From: Phycisphaerae bacterium
Lineage (GTDB): Bacteria; Planctomycetota; Phycisphaerae; JAJVII01
NCBI GenBank assembly: GCA_022072085.1
Contig: JAJVII010000061.1
Coordinates: 1 to 57,557, forward strand
Reading direction: 5' to 3'
Length of the DNA stretch: 57,557 bases
Shown here: in pieces, positions 41,384 to 50,049 of the stretch
Layout of the letters: each line of letters opens with the position of its first letter
How positions within the stretch are numbered: position 1 is the first letter of the stretch
Position numbers and translations under genes: made by a program
Notes under the pieces: generated by a model
The model's database searches: none
Seen by the model: only the letters and a program-made list of their open reading frames with translations
What the model was told of the DNA's origin: nothing

Positions 41384-43243
41384 TTACGGGGTCGGATTGT
41401 TGATCCAATCCGGGCCCTTCGGCTGCGTCGGTTGTTCCGGACCGGGACCGGGCGGCATCTCGCCGGGACCCGGCTGCGGTGGCACGACGCCGGGGCCCGG
41501 TGCGGGCTCGACCGCCGCGGGGGCCTCTTCCCTGGGCGGCTGCTTCTGGGCCTCGTAACGGGCGTCAAGCTGGGCCACCTTCGGATCGCGCTCGTCGGCT
41601 GACAGCAGGCGGCGGACCAGGCGGCCCTGCGGGTCCAGGAACAGGACCTGGTAGTCCTCGCGCCCGACGCTGCCGCCGTCCAGCTTACGGACCTCCACCG
41701 GGATCAGCCCGGTCGCGTAGTCGATTTCCGCCTTGCGGGCGACTTCGCCGGTCTTGGGGTCGAAAATCGGCGACAGCCGCTTGTCGCCCACCGGCTCGCC
41801 GGGGGAGACGTTGCCGAAGGATTCGCGATTGAGCTGGCCCTGCTCGTACTTGTAGACGGTCATCTGGACCGGGTTGCTCAGGCTGGTGCTTCGGCTAAGG
41901 AAGATGTAGACGTCGCGTTCGATCCAGACCGGCGCGGACCAGGCCGACCAGGGCATCGGGATTTCGACCTGGTGGTCCTGGTCGCCCTTGGCCATCTGGA
42001 TGTTCAGCAGCGGATTGAGCAGCACGACCTGGATGCGATAGACGTAGGCGCGCCCGGGCCGGGCCGTCTCGTCGAAGGCGTGGATCCAGATGTGGTTGTC
42101 CTTGCTCGGGTCAGCCGGCGGCGGCGGATCGCCGGGCTTGGGAATGACCACGGGGACGCCGGGGCCCGGCACGGGAACGGCCCCGGGCACCGGATTCGGC
42201 TGGGGCCCCTGGGCCGGCGCGCCGCCCCCGTCCATGATGTCCGGGGGCCTGTTGGCGTCCGGCGGCTTGTTGCCGTCCGGCGTCGGCGGCGGCGGGTTAT
42301 TCGGGTTGAGTTCCGGGCCGTTGCCGCTGTTGGCTTCGGGGTGCTCCCTGATCAGACGCGCGATGGTCTCTTCCCACTCCTGCTTGATCCGGCGTTCGTC
42401 GGCCAGGGGCTTGGGCAGATCGAAGTAGAACTTCGGACGCCTGATCCACCCCTGGAAGCCGGGCTCGCCGATGCGGGCCAGCCGCTCCTTGAGCGTCTGG
42501 CTCCACTCGGTGAGCTTGGCCTGGTCGGCGTCGCCGGGGTAAGCCGGCAGCGGGAACAGGAGGTTGTTGCCGAAGGCGGCGACGTTGACGGGGGCGCTGA
42601 CGGGATTGCCGTTGGGGTCCACTTCCATCCGCTGGAGGCGGACGAGCAGGACGCTGGGCACCTGGTCGGCCAGGAACCGGGCCTCCTGGGCGACGAGGTT
42701 GTCGCGGAAGGCGCGGATCGAGTCATAGGGAACGCGGGCGCTGACGGCCACCCAGACGACGTCCTTGCCGTTCGCGTTCAGGTTGCGGCCCTGGTCGGTC
42801 AGCGGTCCGCTGCCCGGCGCCGGACCGCGGGGGGCGCCCAGCAGGGGGGCGGCTTTGCTCAGGTCAATGATCGTGGGGGTGTACACCTTGCCTTCAGCGA
42901 CGGCGATCGTCGGAGGGAGGGGGGCGCCGAGGTCGCCGCGGGCCAGCAGCGTCTGCACGCTCTGGGACGGACGACCGGGGTCGAAGTCGGCCAGCCCCGG
43001 CTTGGTGTCGATCACGTCGCCGACGGGCGGGGCGCCTTCCTTGATGCCCTCGGCCAGACGACCGGAGCGGGCCTTGAGGTCCTGCTCGATCTTGGCCGGG
43101 GTCGCGGACTGTCCCTGGACATCGACGGTGACCGAGTCGCCGAAGGCGTAGATCCAGCACAGGACCGCGGCGATGATGCACACCAGGGCCAGGAACAGCT
43201 TGCCGGCGTGCTGCTCGAAGAAGTTCATGGACTGAACGGCCAT
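41384..43243 (-). CDS. Inner-membrane protein with proline-rich linker (PilP-position protein of the secretin cluster)
   Basis: 619 residues from the ATG at 43243, set by AGGAGG upstream. One N-terminal span (LFLALVCIIAAVLCWIYAFG) with the rest periplasmic. After about 300 residues, partly helical (about 75-95), comes a proline/glycine-rich linker of about 75 residues (NNPPPPTPDGNKPPDANRPP... PVPGAVPVPGPGVPVVIPKPG). A beta domain follows, with RAYVYRIQVVLLNP, PVWIERDVYIFLS and REDYQVLFLDPQGRLVRR, and a second Pro-rich tail. It sits where PilP would be in a pilMNOPQ cluster, and PilP reaches the secretin through a flexible linker and a small beta domain; size and layout fit, but I see no clear homology. 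Product function is inferred from position. Confidence 0.7.
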   Translation of the reverse strand: MAVQSMNFFEQHAGKLFLALVCIIAAVLCWIYAFGDSVTVDVQGQSATPAKIEQDLKARSGRLAEGIKEGAPPVGDVIDTKPGLADFDPGRPSQSVQTLLARGDLGAPLPPTIAVAEGKVYTPTIIDLSKAAPLLGAPRGPAPGSGPLTDQGRNLNANGKDVVWVAVSARVPYDSIRAFRDNLVAQEARFLADQVPSVLLVRLQRMEVDPNGNPVSAPVNVAAFGNNLLFPLPAYPGDADQAKLTEWSQTLKERLARIGEPGFQGWIRRPKFYFDLPKPLADERRIKQEWEETIARLIREHPEANSGNGPELNPNNPPPPTPDGNKPPDANRPPDIMDGGGAPAQGPQPNPVPGAVPVPGPGVPVVIPKPGDPPPPADPSKDNHIWIHAFDETARPGRAYVYRIQVVLLNPLLNIQMAKGDQDHQVEIPMPWSAWSAPVWIERDVYIFLSRSTSLSNPVQMTVYKYEQGQLNRESFGNVSPGEPVGDKRLSPIFDPKTGEVARKAEIDYATGLIPVEVRKLDGGSVGREDYQVLFLDPQGRLVRRLLSADERDPKVAQLDARYEAQKQPPREEAPAAVEPAPGPGVVPPQPGPGEMPPGPGPEQPTQPKGPDWINNPTP

Positions 43244-43330
43244 CGGATCCTCCTGTTGGCTGCGCCGCGGGGTCTGCCTGCGGGTCGGTCGCCGACGTCG
43301 CTGCCCGGACAAAGAAGCTGCTTCAAGGCC

Positions 43331-44833
43331 TTAGATGCCGCCGGAACTGTTGCCGGCGGACGAAACCAGTCCGGGCCGGGTCGCCCTGATGCCCGGAGGA
43401 ATCAGGTCCTCGTAAAGCCCGATGACGGAAACATCGCTCGTCTGCTTGGACTCCAGTTTCCTGGTCTCGGCGTCCAGCAGCTTGGCGACGGCCTGATCGC
43501 GTTGCGAACCGGGGTCGCCGAGGTCAAGGTCCTTGCCGTCCTGGAGGACGCGCAACGCCAGAGCGGGGTGCTTGGTGAAGAAGCGAAGCCGTTTGATCTT
43601 GGCTTCCCGCTGCTTGTCGGGGCTGGAGCTGTCGCGCCAACTGGCAGGGCTCTTCATGAACAGGGCCTCGCACCGGCAGGTGACGGCCATCACCGGCGCG
43701 TCGCCGTAGTTGTAGACCATGGGCTGTCCGGGCGCAGCCGCCGGACCGGCGGCCGGGGGCCCAGAGGCGGCAGCGCCGCCGGCGACGATGGGCCCCTTGC
43801 GGCTGGGCAGATCCATGCGGATGTTCAGGATCGTGTGGAAGTTCTGCTGGCTGAGGCAACTCACCAGCAGCGCCAGCTTGCGGACGTCCATGACCACCTG
43901 GAAGCTGTAGTGAACGACGTCGACGCGGTTGTCGCTGACGTGGCCGGTCAGGACGGGCGTGACCGGCCCGCTGCCGCCGGTCTTGTCGGTCGCCGGGAAG
44001 TAGTCCCTCTCCACCGACGTCCAGACCAGTTCCTTGATCGGGGCGGCGGGGATGCGCAGCAGGCCATAGGTGCGCGGGTCGGAGTTGGCTTCGCGGATGG
44101 CGTCGATGAGGTCCTGCTGGATCCAGAGGTTGAGCTGGGCCTGCCACATCTGTTCGGGGGTCAGGCTCTGCAACGGATCGCCGACCTTCCAGTACATGTC
44201 GAAGCTGGTATCGCCGATGTACAGCGAATGCGTGCCGGCGAACTCGCTGACCTTGTTCTGGATGATCTGGTCCCTGCGCTTGTCCTCCTCCGCCTGGTCG
44301 GGCGGGGCGCCGGCGCCGCGCCGGTCCTTCAACTGCTGGATGGCCTGGGCGACCTGGTCCTGCCATTCCTTCGGGCCGGGCGGCGTGGTCGCGTTGACTG
44401 AGGTCTTGAGCTCGTCAATGGCCTTGATGTAGACGTCGCGCGGGGCGAACAGGTTGCTGGGGACGGGGAACTGGACCTCTCCCTTGCGGCCGGGAGCGGT
44501 CGGGATGCGGAAGGCGTCGCGCGGGACGTCGACGAACTTGCTGGCGTCGGGACTGTAGAGGCGCTTTTGCTGGGCGAAGTCCAGAGAGGTCTCGATGACC
44601 TGCTCCTGGGCGGCCTTGAACTTGTCCAGACCCACCCGGCTCCGCTCGATCCAGACCGGCGACTGGTAGTTGCGCAGGGCCCCGTCGACCTGACCCAGCA
44701 GGCTCTGCATCTGGAGCGTCTTGGCGCGGGCGTCGCTGTTGGCCGTCCAGGGATATGCAATCCCGCACAGCAACAGCACGACGACGGCGACGCAGACCAC
44801 GATGAAGAGGTTGTCCTGGATGAACTGCTTCAT
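43331..44833 (-). CDS. Inner-membrane protein in PilO position of the secretin cluster
   Basis: 500 residues from the ATG at 44833, which has AGGAG six bases upstream; the ATG at 44839 abuts that site and is less likely. One N-terminal span (NLFIVVCVAVVVLLLCGIAYPW) is followed by a helical, probably coiled-coil stretch (AKTLQMQSLLGQVDGALRNYQ..., FKAAQEQVIETSLDFAQQKRL). Further on come PEQMWQAQLNLWIQQDLIDAIREAN and a ferredoxin-like region (YSFQVVMDVRKLALLVSCL). One span, coiled coil and ferredoxin-like domain is the build of PilO. It is more than twice PilO's usual length. Located between PilMN and the PilP-position gene. Function inferred from build and order. Confidence 0.72.
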   Translation of the reverse strand: MKQFIQDNLFIVVCVAVVVLLLCGIAYPWTANSDARAKTLQMQSLLGQVDGALRNYQSPVWIERSRVGLDKFKAAQEQVIETSLDFAQQKRLYSPDASKFVDVPRDAFRIPTAPGRKGEVQFPVPSNLFAPRDVYIKAIDELKTSVNATTPPGPKEWQDQVAQAIQQLKDRRGAGAPPDQAEEDKRRDQIIQNKVSEFAGTHSLYIGDTSFDMYWKVGDPLQSLTPEQMWQAQLNLWIQQDLIDAIREANSDPRTYGLLRIPAAPIKELVWTSVERDYFPATDKTGGSGPVTPVLTGHVSDNRVDVVHYSFQVVMDVRKLALLVSCLSQQNFHTILNIRMDLPSRKGPIVAGGAAASGPPAAGPAAAPGQPMVYNYGDAPVMAVTCRCEALFMKSPASWRDSSSPDKQREAKIKRLRFFTKHPALALRVLQDGKDLDLGDPGSQRDQAVAKLLDAETRKLESKQTSDVSVIGLYEDLIPPGIRATRPGLVSSAGNSSGGI

Positions 44834-44869
44834 GAGCATCTCCTATGTCGCGCCGCGACGGCGGCTCTT

Positions 44870-44897
44870 AGAGCGTGTATGAAAACCTACACGCTCT
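44870..44897. repeat. Perfect hairpin at the end of the pilM gene
   Basis: AGAGCGTGTA (44870-44879) and TACACGCTCT (44888-44897) form a 10-bp perfect stem with an 8-base loop; the right arm includes the first base of the stop triplet TAA (44897-44899). The centre TGAAAACCTACAC resembles the ends of the foldback element at 49766-50049 (TCAAAACCTACGC). No T-run follows in the direction of transcription, so it looks like an inserted remnant or mRNA-processing hairpin rather than a terminator. Confidence 0.6.
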
Positions 44898-47017
44898 TAG
44901 CGGACGTTCGGCTTGGCGGCGCCTTCTGACTCGTTAGCGGGCCGCTTGCTGCCCGGAGCGCGGACCTTCAGGTCGAAGGCCACATGAAATCGCGTGTCCT
45001 TGTAGTTGGGCAGCCCGAGCACGTCTGTGGACCCGCCGGGCGCCGCCGGCTGGGCGGACGGAATGCCGGCCGGCGCGGGCCCGCCGCCGACGCCGGGCTC
45101 AGCCGGCTTGGGCCACTGCTCCTCGGGGAGCACGTAGTCGACCTTATCGACCACCCAGCGGTCGGTGGCCTTGTCCACCAGCGTGTAATCGTCCAGCAGC
45201 GGATCGTGGTCCTTGCCGGCCGGGTCGAACGCCGCGACGATCGCGCTGAGGAAGCCCTTCTTGAGTTCCTCGGGGGCCATGTTCTTGTTCTTGACATTCA
45301 TCGTTCCGGTGATGTTGACCCGCAGGTAGAACACCGGCTCGGTCCCCGGGGCAGCCGTGGGAACGGGCGTCGGGGTCGGCGTCACCGCCCTGGGCGACGA
45401 CGCGCCCTGGGAGCCGACCGTGGGCGGCGGCATGGGCGCCGGCGAATACTCCACGTCGACGTGCTCGAGCTGGAAGAAGGGGATCAGGGCCCGGTTGCTT
45501 TCCTGCCTCAGCCACGGTAGCAGATCCCTGCGCCAGTCCAGTTGGCGGGCCGCATTCTCCATCGCCATCGTGTCGCCGGGGTTGATCCCCTTGGACTGCG
45601 CGACCTGGCGGCGGAGCACGCCCTCCCAGTCCCGGGGCGCCGCCTTCTGGACGGCCGAGTAAACCAGCAGCATCGTCGGCCGATAGGCGATGATCTTCTT
45701 GATGTCGTTGATCTCGTCTTCCTCGTTGCCCTGAGCCCGTTTCAGTTCGCCGACCTGGGCTTGAATCTTCTTGTTGGCGGCCAGCACGCGCTGGGCGGTT
45801 TGATACGCCCCGTTCTGGTCTTCCAGGCTCTGGTTGATCTTGCGGTTGGCGCTGGCGGCCGAGTAGCTGGCGACGCCCAGACCCAGGGCCATCACCGCCG
45901 CAGACGCCGCGAACCAGGGCCGCTTGGCCCGCCAGTTGCGCTGCCGCACGATGGTGAACGGGAGCAGGTTGCTCTGGATAGGCGCCTGGCCCAGGCCCTG
46001 GAGCCCCAGCCCGTAGGCCACCCCGAAGCTCAGCACGTTCTCGGTGAACGCCGGGGCGTTGATCGTATCGGTCGGCTTGAGCCGATTGAACGCGTTCAGC
46101 CGCACCGTTTCGGTGTTCAGGTTCTGCTCGAGGTACTTCTGAAGCCCGGGCAGGCGGAACGCGTTGCCCAGACAGAGCACGCGGGTGATCTCCGCGTCGC
46201 GGTTGAGGCTGGTGTAGAAGCCGATCGACCGCTGCACCTCGCTGACCAGGTCGCCGAAGACCGGGCGCATGGCCACGAATATCTGCCGGGCGTACTTGCT
46301 GGTGGCGGCGGTGCGCTTGAGGTTCTCGGCCTTGGAGAAGCTCAGCTTGAAGGCCTTGACCAGCGATTCGGTGAAGTTGTTTCCGCCGGTCGGGATCGAA
46401 CGCAGCCAGATGCGGTCGCCGTCGCTGATGACCAGGTCGGTGTTTTCGGCGCCGACGTCGATGAGGATCGTCGCGCCCTTGTTGGCGACCTGCTGGTCGT
46501 AGGCCATCATGTTATACAGGGCCAGCGGGGCAAGCTGGACGATCTCGGCCTCGATGCCCTGCATGGTGAAGTTGGCCAGGTGCTGGAGCACCAGTTCCTT
46601 GCGCATCGCGAAGATGCCGACCTCCAGGTCCGGGCTGGTGGGGGACTCGAAGATCTGGTAGTCCCACTCCACCTCCTCGATGTCGAAGGGGATCTGCTGG
46701 ACGGCCTCGAACTGGACGATCTCGGGGACCCGCTTGCGCTCGACGGGGGGCAGCTTGATGAAGCGGGCGAAACTGGACTGGCCTGGGACCGAGAGGGCGA
46801 CCTTGCAGCCGGTGATGTCGTTGCGGGAGAGGAACTTGTCCAGGGCGTTGCGGACGAGCTGGTCGGCGTCGGCGTCGGGCTGGCTGAGAATCTTCGGGTG
46901 CTCGATGATGTCGAAGTGCGTGACCTCGACGTTGCCTTCCGGGCTGAGTTGGACCCTCAGGGCCTTGAGGGCACATTGTCCGACGTCGATCCCCCAGACC
47001 GCGCTGGTGCTTGCCAT
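44897..47017 (-). CDS. pilM: PilM-PilN fusion protein of a type IV pilus-like system
   Basis: 706 residues from the ATG at 47017 (GGGAG upstream); a TTG two codons earlier is less likely. Residues 1-350 are an actin-like PilM: AVWGIDVGQCALKALRV, LPPVERKRVPEIVQFEAVQQIPFDIEEVEWDY, ILIDVGAENTDLVISDG, and SIPTGGNNFTESL. Near 360-385 a membrane span follows (RPWFAASAAVMALGLGVASYSA) with the coiled-coil KINQSLEDQNGAYQTAQRVLAANKKIQAQVGELKRAQ, the layout of PilN. The last 200 residues are Pro-rich with a PilN/O-like beta-alpha part (VFYLRVNITGTMNV). PilM binds PilN's cytoplasmic tail in other bacteria; here the two are joined. The gene heads the operon leading to the secretin. Confidence 0.9.
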   Translation of the reverse strand: MASTSAVWGIDVGQCALKALRVQLSPEGNVEVTHFDIIEHPKILSQPDADADQLVRNALDKFLSRNDITGCKVALSVPGQSSFARFIKLPPVERKRVPEIVQFEAVQQIPFDIEEVEWDYQIFESPTSPDLEVGIFAMRKELVLQHLANFTMQGIEAEIVQLAPLALYNMMAYDQQVANKGATILIDVGAENTDLVISDGDRIWLRSIPTGGNNFTESLVKAFKLSFSKAENLKRTAATSKYARQIFVAMRPVFGDLVSEVQRSIGFYTSLNRDAEITRVLCLGNAFRLPGLQKYLEQNLNTETVRLNAFNRLKPTDTINAPAFTENVLSFGVAYGLGLQGLGQAPIQSNLLPFTIVRQRNWRAKRPWFAASAAVMALGLGVASYSAASANRKINQSLEDQNGAYQTAQRVLAANKKIQAQVGELKRAQGNEEDEINDIKKIIAYRPTMLLVYSAVQKAAPRDWEGVLRRQVAQSKGINPGDTMAMENAARQLDWRRDLLPWLRQESNRALIPFFQLEHVDVEYSPAPMPPPTVGSQGASSPRAVTPTPTPVPTAAPGTEPVFYLRVNITGTMNVKNKNMAPEELKKGFLSAIVAAFDPAGKDHDPLLDDYTLVDKATDRWVVDKVDYVLPEEQWPKPAEPGVGGGPAPAGIPSAQPAAPGGSTDVLGLPNYKDTRFHVAFDLKVRAPGSKRPANESEGAAKPNVR

Positions 47018-47383
47018 ATTCAACTCCCGTTGTCAAAGCCGCGCGGGCGCGACGCAACTCATAGTGCCGCGCCCCACTTGCCGCCGGTCTGCCGTATTCT
47101 AACGATCCCCATGCCCTGGCCGCAAGAACGCCATCGCCCTGTTGAGGCGACGGTTTCCCGGGCAACGGGACCGCTGTCGCCGTTTCCCTGAACTCGCCGA
47201 AGCGGGGCTGGGCCTTCGCGAGAATGATGAATGGATAAGGACGTCGGACATTTCAGGTCACGGCCAGCGCCCCGCAACCTACTCTGCCTTCAATATCGTC
47301 GGGGATCGCGGGCCGGTCAAGGCCAATTTGTGTGCGCAACTCCTGTTGCGGCAACGAACGGTCAGCCGATAAACTGCCACAGG
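47018..47383. other. Divergent intergenic region between the pilus-type operon and a lipoprotein gene
   Basis: 366 bases with no credible gene. It carries the candidate pilM promoter (47096-47125) and the leader of the lipoprotein gene. A GGTTTCCCGGGCAACGGGACC stretch near 47150 is locally self-complementary. I recognise nothing more. Confidence 0.6.
47096..47125 (-). promoter_or_regulatory. Candidate promoter for the pilM operon
   Basis: On the minus strand TTGCGG (47125-47120), an 18-base spacer, then TAGAAT (47101-47096), about 80 bases before the pilM ATG. The -10 box is a near-consensus match; the -35 box matches four of six. Confidence 0.4.
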
Positions 47384-47845
47384 ATGAGACCCGCGCTGAC
47401 CATGATCCTGGCGCCGCTGGCGGCGCTGTCGCTGCTGCTCCTCGGCGGCTGTGGCCCGTTCTCCTCGCGCAGTCAGGCCATTCCCCTGCCCGACGCCAAC
47501 ATCACCGACACCGGCGAGGCCGGCGTGCACAGCCTCACCCTCAAGTACGCCCTGCCCAAGACCGACGGCGAGCCGGTCATCGTCGCCTGGCAGCGGATCA
47601 CCATCGAGGACGAGCAGGGACGCTTCTGCCCGGTCCGCAGCATCAACTACGGCAAGGGCGACAGCGGCTACTGGACCAGCATCACCTTCATGTTCCCCCC
47701 CGACGCCAGGCGGATCGGCGCCAGCCTCGTCCTGCGCGTCGACGCCCGCGACTACCCCCTGGACGCCCTGCTGACGCGCATCGCCCCGACGCAATGGCAG
47801 ATCGACTACGGCGTCAAGCTCCCCCCGCCCAAGGAACAGAAATAG
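47384..47845 (+). CDS. Small lipoprotein of unknown function
   Basis: 153 residues from the ATG at 47384; another ATG six codons in (47402) could also serve, and neither has a clear ribosome site. The signal ILAPLAALSLLLLGGC ends in the lipobox LGGC, so the protein should be lipid-anchored. The mature part is beta-rich: GVHSLTLKYALPKTDGEPVIVAWQRITIEDEQGRF, and a YWTSITFMFPPDARRIGASLVLRVDAR segment. I do not recognise a family. It is divergent from the pilM operon and convergent with the EAL gene, with about 110 bases between. Confidence 0.75.
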   Translation: MRPALTMILAPLAALSLLLLGGCGPFSSRSQAIPLPDANITDTGEAGVHSLTLKYALPKTDGEPVIVAWQRITIEDEQGRFCPVRSINYGKGDSGYWTSITFMFPPDARRIGASLVLRVDARDYPLDALLTRIAPTQWQIDYGVKLPPPKEQK

Positions 47846-47953
47846 CAGGCCCGTCCTCGCCACGAAGACAAAGCCTTCCTCAAGATTCAGTTCGCCGCTG
47901 AGGCGCGGAGGGAAGGGACTTGGATAAGAATCTGCGGGAGAAACGGCGCCGCG

Positions 47954-49171
47954 CTACCCCTGCCGTTTCGTTGCCGGGGGCCTGCTGACGCCAGCCAGAT
48001 GCGTCGCCGACGGTCCGACCGCCGCCAACTGCGCGATCCGCGCCAGCCACGGACGCTGCGCCCGACGCGGCGGCAGCACCGGCGAAGGCTCCGCCAGCAG
48101 CCGCCCCTGCACCAGCCCGATGCCGGCCGACCGGCAGAACAGCAGTTGCTGGGGGCTCTCCACCCTCTCGGCGATCACGGTCATGTTCCGGTCGCCGGCC
48201 AGTTGCAGCAGGTTGTCCACGAGTTGCCCGCCCTCCAGCCGCGAGGAGTGGCCCTGCCCGATCAACTCCAGGTCGAGCTTGAGGTAGTCGGCCTCCAGGT
48301 TGGCCACCCGCAGCAGGCCCGCGGGCCCGCCGCCCAGGTCGTCGATGCAGACCCCCGCCCCCTGGCTGCGGACGTAGTCCAGCACCCAGCGAAGATGCCC
48401 CTCGTCGGCTGCCTGCCAGGGCCCGTGTCGCCCGGCCGTCTCGGCCCCGCTGACCTCCAGCACCAGCCGGTCCGCCGGCACGCCGGCCGCCTGGGCGGCC
48501 TCGAACATCGGACCCAGGCAGTGCGGCGGATCGTACACCGTCTCGGGCAGGAAGTTCACGAACAGCCGCGCCGACGCCGGCAGCTCGCCGCCCGGCAGCG
48601 ACCCCACCGCCGCCAGCCGCGCCCGCCGGTCCAGTTCGTCCAGCAGCGCCATCCGCCGGGCCGCCGCCAGCATCGTCACCGGGCCGATCGTCCGCCCGTC
48701 GCGGTCCTCGCCGCGGACCAGCGCCTCGTACCCGAACGCCCGGGCCGTCTGCAACTCGACGATCGGCTGATAGTGGAAGCCCAGCCTGCCGACCTGGAGC
48801 AGGTCGGCCAGCCACGGCTCGCGATGGCGCGCCAGCACCGCCGCCAGCGAGTCGGCCGAGAAGCAGCGGCTGACCAGTTCCCAGTCCAGCCCCTGACTGC
48901 ATCGGCGGCGGTCGGCCTGGTCCAGCAGCAGGACGCGGCAGTCGCGGGCCTCGAGGCTGCTCAGGGCGTCAGCCGCCCGCGCCAGACGCGGCATCAGCGA
49001 GTCGTCGTCCAGGGCCTCGACCCAGATCAGTTGCCGCCCGCTGTCGCGTCCCCAGGGCCCCAGCTGCGCCCGCAGCCGGAGGGTCACGTGCTCAGCCGGA
49101 CACCAGATCAGGGCGGCCTGTGGTGAATTCCATTCGGGGGGTCGGACCGGCGGCGGGCACTCAGCGGCCAT
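47954..49171 (-). CDS. EAL-domain protein (c-di-GMP phosphodiesterase candidate)
   Basis: 405 residues from the ATG at 49171 (GGAGAGAATT before it). The N-terminal 130 residues are unrecognised, without membrane spans. The EAL domain spans about 145-380. Catalytic and metal residues can be followed: Glu in GYEALVRG, Asn in FVNFLPETVYD, Glu in LVLEVSGAE, the Asp pair in IDDLGGG, Lys in YLKLDLEL and Glu in VIAERVES, then VQGRLLAEP. The loop 6 DDFGTG motif is DDLGGG, a change that lowers but need not abolish activity. EAL enzymes break c-di-GMP to pGpG, controlling attachment and pili. No GGDEF domain is present. It lies about 1 kb from the pilus-type cluster. Confidence 0.88.
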   Translation of the reverse strand: MAAECPPPVRPPEWNSPQAALIWCPAEHVTLRLRAQLGPWGRDSGRQLIWVEALDDDSLMPRLARAADALSSLEARDCRVLLLDQADRRRCSQGLDWELVSRCFSADSLAAVLARHREPWLADLLQVGRLGFHYQPIVELQTARAFGYEALVRGEDRDGRTIGPVTMLAAARRMALLDELDRRARLAAVGSLPGGELPASARLFVNFLPETVYDPPHCLGPMFEAAQAAGVPADRLVLEVSGAETAGRHGPWQAADEGHLRWVLDYVRSQGAGVCIDDLGGGPAGLLRVANLEADYLKLDLELIGQGHSSRLEGGQLVDNLLQLAGDRNMTVIAERVESPQQLLFCRSAGIGLVQGRLLAEPSPVLPPRRAQRPWLARIAQLAAVGPSATHLAGVSRPPATKRQG

Positions 49172-49285
49172 AATTCTCTCCACGACGTCTGGACATCCCT
49201 TGCATCGGCAGCAACCCTCGCCGACTTGCGTTAGTCCCCTCTCCCCGCAGTGCCGAGTGCCAAGTTCCAAGTGCGAATCGCGTAC

Positions 49286-49453
49286 GGGGCCCGGTCCGTT
49301 CCTCGCCTCTTAGGGGACTGGTCCGCTTTTCGCGTCTTAGTCTTAGGGGACTGGTCCGCTTTTTCGCTTCTTAGCGAAAAAGGGGACCGGTCCCCCTCTC
49401 CCCCTCCGCGGCGCGCCGGCCACGCCATCCCAGCAAGAAAAGGGACCGGTCCC
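49286..49453. repeat. Cluster of GGGACYGGTCC units
   Basis: Five related copies: GGGGCCCGGTCCG (49286), GGGGACTGGTCCGCTTTT (49313), GGGGACTGGTCCGCTTTTT (49346), GGGGACCGGTCCCC (49382) and GGGACCGGTCCC (49442). Copies 2 and 3 share CTTAGGGGACTGGTCCGC. The last two are perfect palindromes. T- or A-rich stretches flank them (CGCTTTTTCGC, GCGAAAAAGG). Dispersed-repeat character; function unknown. Confidence 0.75.
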
Positions 49454-49704
49454 TTTCTCCGTCTCCTTCGTGGCCCTTTTCCCCCCTTCGTGGTCCTCCC
49501 GGCTACGGCACGGCCTGCGCCGTGACGAGTCGTGTTGACCCGCCTGCGAAAATCCCCCCAAAATTCCGAGAATTTTTCGCCGGGCCAACCGCCGGCCGGG
49601 CCGACACCTGGGCCGCCGGCCGGAATCGGCCCGATTTACAGGCCTTTCGTAAGTCCCCTTTTCCCCCGGCCGCGACCGTATATACGGAGGGCGCAATTTC
49701 TTCC

Positions 49705-49732
49705 CCCTCTCCCTCGTCTTCGAGGGAGAGGG
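49705..49732. repeat. Short perfect hairpin, REP-like
   Basis: CCCTCTCCCTCG (49705-49716) and CGAGGGAGAGGG (49721-49732) pair perfectly with a 4-base loop, followed by TTGGGGTGAGGG. This type of CCCTCTCCC...GGGAGAGGG hairpin is a common dispersed intergenic sequence in many environmental bacteria. Confidence 0.75.
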
Positions 49733-49765
49733 TTGGGGTGAGGGTTCTTGGCCAGAGGTCAGGGG

Positions 49766-50049
49766 CTAGAAGCTGTTTCAAAACCTACGCGGGTCGCGAC
49801 GACGGGTATTGCGGTCGCGGCCAAGGAGTCGAGGAGGAGTCGATACGAAATGAAGTATCGTCGCCGACGAGCGACGCCGGCCGCGACCGCAAGACCCGCC
49901 GTCCCGGCGGGTTGGGCCGCAAAGGGCCCGTCTGCGGCGTCGCCGCTCCTGGACGATACTCAGTTTCGTATCGACTGCGTCGCGGCTTCTTGCATCCGGG
50001 CCCTTTGCGACCCAACGCGATCCCGTGTAGGTTCTGAAACAGCTTCTAG
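49766..50049. mobile_element. 284-bp foldback/MITE-like element with ~30-bp inverted ends and CTAG flanks
   Basis: CTAGAAGCTGTTTCA (49766-49780) is the exact reverse complement of TGAAACAGCTTCTAG (50035-50049). The inverted match continues inward through A(A/G)AACCTAC(G/A)CGGG and TCGCG with a few changes, to about 30 bp. Further in, GTCGATACGAAA...GTATCGTC (about 49838) mirrors GACGATACT...TTTCGTATCGAC (about 49953), so nearly the whole element is an imperfect palindrome. CTAG at each end may be a 4-bp target duplication, matching the YTAR target of IS5-type transposases. No transposase frame is present, so it would be non-autonomous. Confidence 0.75.

Noticed and set aside
38568-47017. Type II secretion system
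   Set aside because: No GspE, GspF or pseudopilin genes are present and the PilM actin-like domain is a pilus-type feature; only the secretin is shared.
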